Source of the DNA: Halieaceae bacterium
GTDB lineage: Bacteria; Pseudomonadota; Gammaproteobacteria; Pseudomonadales; Halieaceae
Reading direction: 5' to 3'
DNA: 11,311 bases
Assembly: GCA_003520285.1 (NCBI GenBank)
Contig: DOVB01000059.1
Location: 1 to 11,311, forward strand
The notes below the pieces were generated by a model. It saw nothing but the letters and a program-made list of their open reading frames with translations, had not been told where the DNA came from and ran no database searches. The translations under genes and the position numbers were made by a program. Shown here piece after piece: positions 1-8,417 of the stretch (positions are counted from its first letter, which is position 1; each line of letters begins with the position of its first letter).

Positions 1-1581
<1,581 letters not shown>

Positions 1582-3816
1582 TTAGATTACTAATTTTTCT
1601 GCATTGATAAACGAGGGCTCGTTCCAGTCTAGCCCATATAGACTGTCATAGAGGTCTTCATTAACTAGCTCCATAAATTGCTCGCCAAACTTCATCTCCT
1701 GAACTGGCTGTATTGCACCGGCTTGCCTTAACGCGCGAAAGCTATCTTGAGGTAATTGCACGAGATAAGGCTGTAACTTACGAGCAATACCACCACAGGA
1801 TTCAACCCACGAGAGAGCGTCCAATGCCTCACGCGCATATTTATCATATGGAATAATCACAGGTAACATGTGGCTATCAATCATTCGAAAGGTCTTCGCC
1901 AGGGCTTCGTAGGGGATGCCAGAAATTCGACCATCCTCGATCATTTTCAGCACACCCGCTCCCAACTGTTGTTTTCCTTTCATCCAGTACAATTCACGAA
2001 AGTAATCTCGAATTGCTTCCAATGACAATGGCTGCTCATATCGTCGAAATACCGAACGAGCCGCCCCCGCGAATTGCTCAATATCCGGTGGTGTCGGCCA
2101 ATCTGGGGAAACAGCAAACACATATACATTGCTCTGTTCTAGTGGTTGCTTACCTTCGCGGTTACAGCGGCCAGCAGCTTGAACGATTGAATCCAGGCCA
2201 GCCTCAGCACGAAACACTGTCGGGAAATCAATATCTACTCCGGCCTCAACGAGGGAAGTCGATATGAGCCGACAGGGCTTTCCATCCTTAAGTCTCTGAC
2301 GAATTTCAACCAGAGCCTCACTCCGATGTTTAGCGCACATCAAGGTGGTTAGATGACACGCCCCATCTAGGTGGGCAATACTTTGGGAGAGACTACGAGC
2401 GTGCCGTCGATTATTTACGATGCAAAGCACTTGCTCGTTTGCTGATAGCGCAGTAATCAACTCATCGTCCGAAAGAAGACCGCAGTAATGGACTTGGGCA
2501 CGTTCCAGCCTTCTCTGCAAGTTCTGCGGGTCAGGGGCCAGTTCTCGTACATTTTCTAATCCACTGACGAAACCTTCCTCTACTCTCAACGCCGGCTGAG
2601 TAGCGGTGCACAGCACTAAACTAGTGCCGTAATTCAAGGCGAGTTCATCGATAGTTGCCATGCAAGGGAACAGAAGTTTAATGGGTAAGGTTTGCGCCTC
2701 GTCCAAAATCGTTACACTCTTCGCAATATTGTGGAGTTTACGACAACGTGAACCCCGATTGGCATAAAGACTCTCAAAGAACTGAACAGACGTTGTAACA
2801 ATGATCGGCGCTTCCCAGTTCTCCATCGCTAATCGCAACTTGTCTTTGGATTCCGGGTTCTCAGTACGTTTACCCTCCCCTGTAAAGGCGCTGTGATGCT
2901 CTAGAACCGCCTCCTCACCAAGCTCGCCCAAGACTGAACGGAATACAGCAGCGTTTTGCTCCACAATACTCGTAAATGGGATTACAAAAATAACGCGACG
3001 TAATCCGTGCGCAATTGCATGGTCTAAAGCAAACGCCAATGAGGCCAATGTTTTACCGCCACCAGTAGGCACATTCAAAGAGAATAATCCCGGCGATTGA
3101 TGCGCTTGGGCTCGCACATGAGACAGTATTTCGGCTCGCACTTGATTTACGTCTGAATCGGCACGAAAGCGTTTTAGGTGATCATCGAGTTTAGATCGTA
3201 ATTCTTCAAGAGAGGGGAATGCTTGATCACGAGTTCTCATTCCTTTTTCTCTAGAAAGATAAAATGCTTCGGTGTCTAGGTAATCTGCATCTACCAAACA
3301 TGAAAACAACATTCGTCCAAGGAACGATAGTTGAAAGGTCCCTCGCGCTCCTACCGGACGAAATCCCTCTGGCTCGAGAGCACCTAATGGGAGCTCTATT
3401 TCAGCTTCCCAAACTGGGAGAAGATTTGGTAGTTCCTTTTGCAGTCGTTCCCGTAGACTTGTTATCTCGCCAGTGTCTCTTCCATTAGCAAGACCAGCGT
3501 GATGACCAGCAATAGCATACGCCAACAGAAGGCCGATAGCGTCAAAACGTTCAACTGCCACTATTGCACCGTGAGTAGCGTGATCCACGTGAATTGGGCT
3601 GCCCTCCAGTCGTTTCTGAAACTCTAAAGTATATTTACCCAAGTCGTGAAGGAGGCCTGCTACTTCTGCCAGACGGCCAGCACCAAAGACCGATGCTTTG
3701 TTACCCGCTAGCTTGCCTACCGCGCGAAGATGATTCGAGAGCAACTGCCAATGTGTTTTATTTCCGTCGCTTTCGAGAGAATGCGCGTAAAAATGCTCGT
3801 TGTGCTCGTTGGACAT
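1582..3816 (-). CDS. cas3: Type I-C CRISPR helicase-nuclease Cas3 (HD + DExH helicase)
   Basis: From the ATG at 3816 the product has 744 residues, typical for a one-piece I-C Cas3. The N-terminal HD nuclease shows His12 (AHSLE), His29, His57-Asp58 (LLHDLGK), His79/His82 (VDHATHG) and His105-His106 (GHHAG). The superfamily 2 helicase follows: Walker A VPTGGGKT at 249-256, motif Ia IPFTSIVEQ, DEAQ box at 372-375, LCTATQP at 402-408, an EAGVDIDFP segment near 524-532 and QAAGRCNREGK at 546-556. Cas3 is recruited to target DNA bound by the type I-C complex, then nicks, unwinds and degrades it. All key residues are present, so the protein looks active. The frame is open further upstream to an ATG at 3936, but those 40 residues lie inside the preceding gene and do not resemble Cas3; the ATG at 3816 has a good ribosome binding site and starts just before the HD histidine. 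Confidence 0.95.
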   Translation of the reverse strand: MSNEHNEHFYAHSLESDGNKTHWQLLSNHLRAVGKLAGNKASVFGAGRLAEVAGLLHDLGKYTLEFQKRLEGSPIHVDHATHGAIVAVERFDAIGLLLAYAIAGHHAGLANGRDTGEITSLRERLQKELPNLLPVWEAEIELPLGALEPEGFRPVGARGTFQLSFLGRMLFSCLVDADYLDTEAFYLSREKGMRTRDQAFPSLEELRSKLDDHLKRFRADSDVNQVRAEILSHVRAQAHQSPGLFSLNVPTGGGKTLASLAFALDHAIAHGLRRVIFVIPFTSIVEQNAAVFRSVLGELGEEAVLEHHSAFTGEGKRTENPESKDKLRLAMENWEAPIIVTTSVQFFESLYANRGSRCRKLHNIAKSVTILDEAQTLPIKLLFPCMATIDELALNYGTSLVLCTATQPALRVEEGFVSGLENVRELAPDPQNLQRRLERAQVHYCGLLSDDELITALSANEQVLCIVNNRRHARSLSQSIAHLDGACHLTTLMCAKHRSEALVEIRQRLKDGKPCRLISTSLVEAGVDIDFPTVFRAEAGLDSIVQAAGRCNREGKQPLEQSNVYVFAVSPDWPTPPDIEQFAGAARSVFRRYEQPLSLEAIRDYFRELYWMKGKQQLGAGVLKMIEDGRISGIPYEALAKTFRMIDSHMLPVIIPYDKYAREALDALSWVESCGGIARKLQPYLVQLPQDSFRALRQAGAIQPVQEMKFGEQFMELVNEDLYDSLYGLDWNEPSFINAEKLVI

Positions 3817-3821
3817 TAATG

Positions 3822-3826
3822 CCTCT
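3822..3826 (-). promoter_or_regulatory. Ribosome binding site that decides the cas3 start
   Basis: AGAGG on the minus strand lies five bases before the ATG at 3816. It supports the short 744-residue Cas3 over a 784-residue version starting inside the upstream methyltransferase-HNH gene. Confidence 0.65.
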
Positions 3827-3835
3827 TTTAAATCT

Positions 3836-3865
3836 ATTTTATGGTATGTGCTCAGCAACAGTCGA
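3836..3865 (-). promoter_or_regulatory. Possible sigma-70 promoter for the cas operon
   Basis: On the minus strand TCGACT at 3865-3860 (4 of 6 matches to TTGACA) and TAAAAT at 3841-3836 (5 of 6 matches to TATAAT) are separated by 18 bases. The pair begins directly after the stop codon of the methyltransferase-HNH gene and would start transcription near 3829, leaving a leader of roughly a dozen bases before cas3. It could let the cas genes be transcribed apart from the upstream cassette. Matches this good arise by chance, so this is only a candidate. Confidence 0.3.
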
Positions 3866-5548
3866 TCATCGCGGCCCCCACTCCGCCAACTGCTGATCGT
3901 GCTTGATTTTCGCACGTTGATGCAACATGGCCTCATACACAGACTCTAGAGTCAACGCGTCGCGAGATAAGCCTGGTAAAGAAATGAGAGCTTCCTCATT
4001 GAATTGCTGTTCTAAAGAACTGGAGCAATAGGCCCTGCCCCACCACTCTATGATGCGCGAGCTTGCCCTGTGCATTGCAACTTGCGAGGGTAATCTGTCC
4101 GATTTTTGCGCGTTTATATTGGAGCTACACGGCAACAAGTTCCATAAATCGTTATTAGGCCAACGAGCCCATGGAAACGCATGGTCAATATCCAGCTCTT
4201 TGCTACGCTTCCCCGTCCACGTGCAAGCGATCACATCTCCTTGTTCTCGCAGCTCATTGACTCGCGCTCGCACCTGACCGGTGAATCGAACTGAATCCTC
4301 CCAGCGGAAGGCATTTGCAAGCGAGGGACCACGATCACGGACACTATAATCCCAGCGAGCCATAAGCTGCTGCCATTCATGCACGATAGCCGGCTCCAGC
4401 CAGCACGCGTATTGCCCCAGCGTCTGCCAGATACCCGCTGGAACTTTCACGTCACCAAAGCGACTCAGGTACTCAAGGTTTACCATCACCCCAGTGCTAG
4501 AACGCGCAGGAGAGACATACCGCGTATCAAACACAGGCCTATTCGTACCGGGAAAAGTCGTGTAATGCGCTGGGTTCCTATGTATTGCGCGGCAAGCATC
4601 GATTAATGCTTGCTCTAAGACTTTGCCTCGCTCCACGGCTATACTGGCCCCCAACCGCAGTTCTGGGTCCGAAAAATCCACCAAAGCGTTAAAAGCCTGT
4701 TTGGCAAAACTTGGATTAGCCTTAGCAAGCTGGGGCAGCTGATACTGCAAGATCAATGGCTTATACTGCTTTAACCATAACAACCCCACCAGCCCTAAAG
4801 GAATCGTAACCGATTCATCGTCACGTTTTATAACTGCACCGGGGTAGCTCTCAGCAATACGAGATAACACCCGCAACAGACCTAACTTATAGGTCGCCGT
4901 TTTATCGTCGTTGATAATAATGTGGCGCAACAACGACAAACCACCAGTGCCATCATCAGGAATCTGATACGCCAAATACCCCCAGGTTACGTGTGTGCGC
5001 TCGGCATCCTGCGTTTGCGTCCACAATAACTTACGCAACGCTCTGTCTTTGGCGTATTGATCTAGCTCCTCAGGCAACACCTCATAAAATTGCCGCGCCG
5101 CATTCTCTTCGTCATCAGTACCTTGGCGCAGCAAAATAACAATCACACCACCTGGGTTTAAGAGCTCAGTCAGAATACGAAACGCGCGTGCGCGCTCACT
5201 GGGTTTTACATGTTGCCAGACGGCTGAGAGTAGAATCAGGTCAAAGCGGTAGCCAATGGTACGAACCCTAGCAAGGTCTGGCATCGAGTCATTTAACCAC
5301 TCAATTCCGTAGCCCTTGGAGTTGGTAATGCCCTGCTGTCGCAGGTCGCTGGGTTCGACGGCAATCACATCCCAGCCTTTATCTGCCAGCCAGCGAGCAT
5401 CGCGCCCCGAGCCAGCACCCACATCAAGTGCTAATCTGGGTTTAAGTGAGTCGAGGACAGAAAGCCATGGCTGGTGCACGTCAGCGGAACTGATTGCATC
5501 GTATTGAGCAGCAAGGGCTTGGGGGGAGTGATCGTAATAATTCCCCAT
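3866..5548 (-). CDS. Class I SAM-dependent methyltransferase fused to HNH endonuclease
   Basis: The protein has 560 residues. The N-terminal part is a Rossmann methyltransferase: motif I LDVGAGSGRDA at 41-51, an acidic SAM-ribose residue at Glu65 in VIAVEPSD, and LILLSAVWQHV near 104-114. It lacks the NPPY or PCQ motifs of DNA adenine and cytosine methylases, so its substrate is unknown. The middle (about 190-435) has no fold I can name, though RHIIINDDKTATYKLGLLRVL near 208-228 looks conserved. The C-terminal part is an HNH nuclease: ELDIDHAFPWARW with His456, then NNDLWNLLP, Asn477 and Lys482 in NINAQKSDRLPS. No zinc-ribbon cysteine pairs are seen. The ATG at 5548 has an AAGG about ten bases upstream. 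The gene lies 48 bases after the helicase-S24 gene and 49 before cas3. I infer a defence nuclease. The methyltransferase might instead modify protein, RNA or a small molecule. Confidence 0.85.
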   Translation of the reverse strand: MGNYYDHSPQALAAQYDAISSADVHQPWLSVLDSLKPRLALDVGAGSGRDARWLADKGWDVIAVEPSDLRQQGITNSKGYGIEWLNDSMPDLARVRTIGYRFDLILLSAVWQHVKPSERARAFRILTELLNPGGVIVILLRQGTDDEENAARQFYEVLPEELDQYAKDRALRKLLWTQTQDAERTHVTWGYLAYQIPDDGTGGLSLLRHIIINDDKTATYKLGLLRVLSRIAESYPGAVIKRDDESVTIPLGLVGLLWLKQYKPLILQYQLPQLAKANPSFAKQAFNALVDFSDPELRLGASIAVERGKVLEQALIDACRAIHRNPAHYTTFPGTNRPVFDTRYVSPARSSTGVMVNLEYLSRFGDVKVPAGIWQTLGQYACWLEPAIVHEWQQLMARWDYSVRDRGPSLANAFRWEDSVRFTGQVRARVNELREQGDVIACTWTGKRSKELDIDHAFPWARWPNNDLWNLLPCSSNINAQKSDRLPSQVAMHRASSRIIEWWGRAYCSSSLEQQFNEEALISLPGLSRDALTLESVYEAMLHQRAKIKHDQQLAEWGPR

Positions 5549-5596
5549 TACTGCCCTGCCTTAACCACACGAGCCCTGTGCGAACAAAACTGACGC

Positions 5597-7981
5597 TCAT
5601 AGCACTGCAAGAAACTCTCCTATAACGTCAAGAGTGACTGAATCATCAGGCGTCAAGACAATATCAGTATATCCAAATGCGTCGGTTACCGGTTTAAGTC
5701 TGATCTCAGTTTGCACATCTACTCCATCCGCATCTGGGTGCTTCTCACTGTGATATTGTTTCACAGTAAACGTGCCTCCCACGTCAGGATCTTGTATGTC
5801 GCGGTGCTGCACTAAAACAATCTTGCCACGTCGACTACCCCCAACGTTTGAGTTAAACAAGCACCATGATCCGTTTGGTATTCTCTTATTCATCGACTCA
5901 CCCATGACCTGTGCCACAAAGTAGCCTTCACGGACGCGGATATGATCTGGGAGTTTTACCCAGTTACAGTTTTCAATATTTTGGTACGAACTAAACTCGC
6001 CAGCCGCAACCTTAAAATCATAAACAGGCACTGCGTCTTCAAATGGCTGAACACCAGAGAAAGGCAAGACTTCGAACGGTAACCCATCATATTCCGTCAG
6101 TGGCTCCTTTGCCGTTGAATCAATACCTTGTAGTAAATTTTTGAAATATTGATTCGTTTCATGGTCGGTGCAGAAAATAAAACAACCCTTTTGACCCCGT
6201 GTCATGAGCGTTCGATAGGTATTTTTTATGATCAGGTCGGCGCGCTTGAGCGCTATCACAGAATCTGTCTTCAACAGCTTTTTATACCCCTTTATGGTCT
6301 TGTCGACGGAATCTCGTTTACTAGCATCCGTTACTGTGACGCCATCTCTGATTACAAAGTCATCGCCAATAATGACCCCAACATAATCAACTTCAAGCCC
6401 CTGACATGTATGGATGCACCCAACCTCATGAACGGAATCGGGCGAAATAATCCAAAGGCTACCATCTTTTGATAAGTTCCATTGTGCCTCGAAACCATAC
6501 TCCGGAATGCACACATCCATGGCCTTTGGATCTTTCTTACTTTTCCATTTCCAGCAATAACCAGCCACCAACCTAGCTTTGTTTTTTAACCTGTTTCGTC
6601 TTTGAATCTCTGCACGAAGTTCGACTGGCGAATCAAAAACACGAAAGTCATATTCGGAAGTCTGCAGTTCAGTGTTCGCGGTCTCCCTCAACTGCAGCGC
6701 GTTATCCAGCCAAGCCAGGTAAGCATCGGATCCATTACATCTAAACTGAGAACTGAGCGACATTACTGTAACATCGGCTCCTAGCTTTCTCGCCCACCCA
6801 GATATCGTTTCTCGATTACCGACATCGGCAAACGTCACTGTTTGGTCTTCATCTAGAAAAAAGATACTCAACTTCGACGCTGCGATAATTTCCTTTACTT
6901 GGTGCTCGCCAAGATTGCCATAAAGTCCTGACTTCTCGTTCAGTCTATGCGCCTCGTCAACGATCAAGGCATCAAAAAAATCCGGCTCGGTTTCAATGTA
7001 AGAACCGGATCCCTTAAATAAGTTATTGATACGTGATTTGGTCATTGTCCCCGATAGTTGAGCAGCGTACACCGATCTGGGCGCAGCATTTTTAGAGACA
7101 TACTGCGCTACCAACTCTCTCCGGGTGAATTCAACCAACAAGTTCACCGCCACCACCGATTTACCCGTACCTGGGCCACCCTCAACAATCAGCACTTGTT
7201 TTTTCCCCATGCGGGCTCGATGCGCAAGGTCCAGAGAATTTTCATAAACCAATTTTTGATCGTCGATCATCAAAAACTCTTGCTTACCTTTCAGCATTGA
7301 AACCATGCTATCCGCCAAGGCCTTTGATGGTTTAATCCGCCCATGCTCAATGCGATACATAATGTCCCGAGTATCACCGTACTTGATGTGCGTCTTAAAA
7401 AATTGAGCTAGACGCTCAGCATCAGAAGAGATGAATACCGGCGCTTTGTCCGTATGCTCTCGGTAAAAGGGATCGTTTACCGCGTCGCCGGACCTAAGAT
7501 TATGAAGGTATGCGCAGGGCAAAATTTGAATGTTTTCCTCACGCACTGTCTCGTTATAGTCAGTGATCAAGGCAGCATAGGTCCATGCCTGATATGAAGG
7601 ATGGCTTGTCTCCGTTTGCCCGTGAGAAAATCGTGTGACAACGACGCCATCTTTGGAGGTAACTTGAACTTCACTCCATTGCTTTAATTCGACGATGATC
7701 GCCACGTCGGTCTGATCAAAGCCTCGACCAGTTAAGATGAAGTCCACACGTTTGCTAGACAGAGGCAACACATATTCGATTGAGACACCCGCGTCATCTG
7801 GAATCTCCGGGTCGATGAGCACATTAAACATGAACTGCATTGAATTCTTCCATGAGAGAATTTCGTTCGGTGCTGGTCGTTTGAAAAGTCTGCGCTCGAA
7901 CTCCCGTTCGATAATTCCCTCAATATTGTTAGTCTTAACATCAGCCAGGAAATCATCTCTCTTACCGCTGTAAACCAGCAT
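5597..7981 (-). CDS. PD-(D/E)xK nuclease + DUF2075 helicase + LexA-like S24 autoprotease fusion
   Basis: The protein has 794 residues in three parts. Residues 1-200 look like a RecB-type nuclease: Asp80 in SSKRVDFIL, Glu98-x-Lys100 in IIVELKQW, then QAWTY at 131-135, like the QxxxY motif of that family. Residues 260-615 are a superfamily 1-like DUF2075 helicase: Walker A GGPGTGKS at 268-275, DEAH at 342-345, SSQFRCNGSDA near 410-420, IHTCQGLEVDYVGV near 523-536, and NTYRTLMTRGQKG near 587-599. Residues 650-794 match the LexA/UmuD S24 fold: KVAAGE with an Ala660-Gly661 bond, catalytic Ser696 in VMGESM and Lys741 in FTVKQY. All motifs are intact. The start at 7981 follows the family N-terminus (MLVYSGK) but has only a weak ribosome site and overlaps the MazG-like frame, suggesting translational coupling. 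DNA cleavage and unwinding are inferred from motifs; whether the protease is active is not known. Confidence 0.88.
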   Translation of the reverse strand: MLVYSGKRDDFLADVKTNNIEGIIEREFERRLFKRPAPNEILSWKNSMQFMFNVLIDPEIPDDAGVSIEYVLPLSSKRVDFILTGRGFDQTDVAIIVELKQWSEVQVTSKDGVVVTRFSHGQTETSHPSYQAWTYAALITDYNETVREENIQILPCAYLHNLRSGDAVNDPFYREHTDKAPVFISSDAERLAQFFKTHIKYGDTRDIMYRIEHGRIKPSKALADSMVSMLKGKQEFLMIDDQKLVYENSLDLAHRARMGKKQVLIVEGGPGTGKSVVAVNLLVEFTRRELVAQYVSKNAAPRSVYAAQLSGTMTKSRINNLFKGSGSYIETEPDFFDALIVDEAHRLNEKSGLYGNLGEHQVKEIIAASKLSIFFLDEDQTVTFADVGNRETISGWARKLGADVTVMSLSSQFRCNGSDAYLAWLDNALQLRETANTELQTSEYDFRVFDSPVELRAEIQRRNRLKNKARLVAGYCWKWKSKKDPKAMDVCIPEYGFEAQWNLSKDGSLWIISPDSVHEVGCIHTCQGLEVDYVGVIIGDDFVIRDGVTVTDASKRDSVDKTIKGYKKLLKTDSVIALKRADLIIKNTYRTLMTRGQKGCFIFCTDHETNQYFKNLLQGIDSTAKEPLTEYDGLPFEVLPFSGVQPFEDAVPVYDFKVAAGEFSSYQNIENCNWVKLPDHIRVREGYFVAQVMGESMNKRIPNGSWCLFNSNVGGSRRGKIVLVQHRDIQDPDVGGTFTVKQYHSEKHPDADGVDVQTEIRLKPVTDAFGYTDIVLTPDDSVTLDVIGEFLAVL
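7732..7981 (-). other. 250-base same-strand overlap of two reading frames
   Basis: The MazG-like frame and the nuclease-helicase frame share these bases in different registers. The helicase frame carries its conserved N-terminus and first nuclease motifs here, so it is the constrained frame. The MazG-like frame here looks like unselected read-through beyond the lost stop. Confidence 0.75.
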
Positions 7982-8331
7982 ATCCAGTATTCCGTGTATT
8001 TTTTCGCGCTGCCTTTGACAAAAGCAGACGGATACTTCGCAGCATTAAGTTCAATCTTATCGAGCGCTGCCTGATACAAATCAATCTCTAGCGTGTCAGC
8101 CAAGCGGACTAAATAAAGTAATACGTCGGCTATTTCTTGGGATACAGCGGCTTTTTTATCAAGCGGCAAATTGCGCGACTCTTCCTCAGTAAGCCACTGG
8201 AAATGCTCAATGAGCTCACCGGCTTCGCCTAGCAATGCCATAGTCAGATTTTTGGGGGAATGGAATTGTTCCCAGTCTCTATCTTCAGCAAATACTCGGA
8301 GTCGGTTAACTAAGTCAGGTAAGTCGCTCAT
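7732..8331 (-). CDS. MazG/dCTPase-like nucleotide pyrophosphohydrolase with out-of-frame C-terminal tail
   Basis: Residues 1-114 are a complete small all-alpha NTP pyrophosphatase of the MazG/RS21-C6 (dCTPase) group: FHSPKNLTMALLGEAGELIEHFQW, the metal-binding pair Glu36-xx-Glu39 and Glu66-xx-Asp69, LLYLVRLAD, and the usual C-terminal ending GSAKKYTE. Such enzymes hydrolyse (d)NTPs to NMP and pyrophosphate, and family members typically end one or two residues after KKYTE. Here the frame continues for about 85 more residues, to a TAA at 7734-7732, entirely inside the next gene in another frame. That tail has no recognisable conservation and is rich in Arg, Ser and Cys. A single base change in the TGG at 7986-7984, or loss of one G there, would restore a stop. 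The functional enzyme probably covers 8331 to about 7984. The ATG at 8331 has only a distant AAAGG, about 12 bases away. The substrate is not determined. Confidence 0.85.
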   Translation of the reverse strand: MSDLPDLVNRLRVFAEDRDWEQFHSPKNLTMALLGEAGELIEHFQWLTEEESRNLPLDKKAAVSQEIADVLLYLVRLADTLEIDLYQAALDKIELNAAKYPSAFVKGSAKKYTEYWICWFTAVREMISWLMLRLTILRELSNGSSSADFSNDQHRTKFSHGRIQCSSCLMCSSTRRFQMTRVSQSNMCCLCLANVWTSS

Positions 8332-8417
8332 GGTTGGTGCTAGCCTTTCTTAATTCGTGATTGGGTTTCGGGCTCAGTATGCCAGATATCAAAAAATGAA
8401 GATAAAAACTGTTATTC

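Noticed and set aside
6149..6472. Plus-strand open frame of 107 codons
   Set aside because: It is antisense to well-conserved helicase motifs and has no family resemblance.
5597..7981. N-terminal nuclease read as a Cas4 adaptation protein of the CRISPR locus
   Set aside because: The conserved cysteines of the Cas4 iron-sulfur cluster are not present around the nuclease motifs, and the domain is fused to a DUF2075 helicase and an S24 domain.
8332..8417. Promoter in the 86-base gap before the MazG-like gene (TTGATA-like hexamer)
   Set aside because: A TTGATA is present, but no acceptable -10 element lies 16-18 bases downstream.
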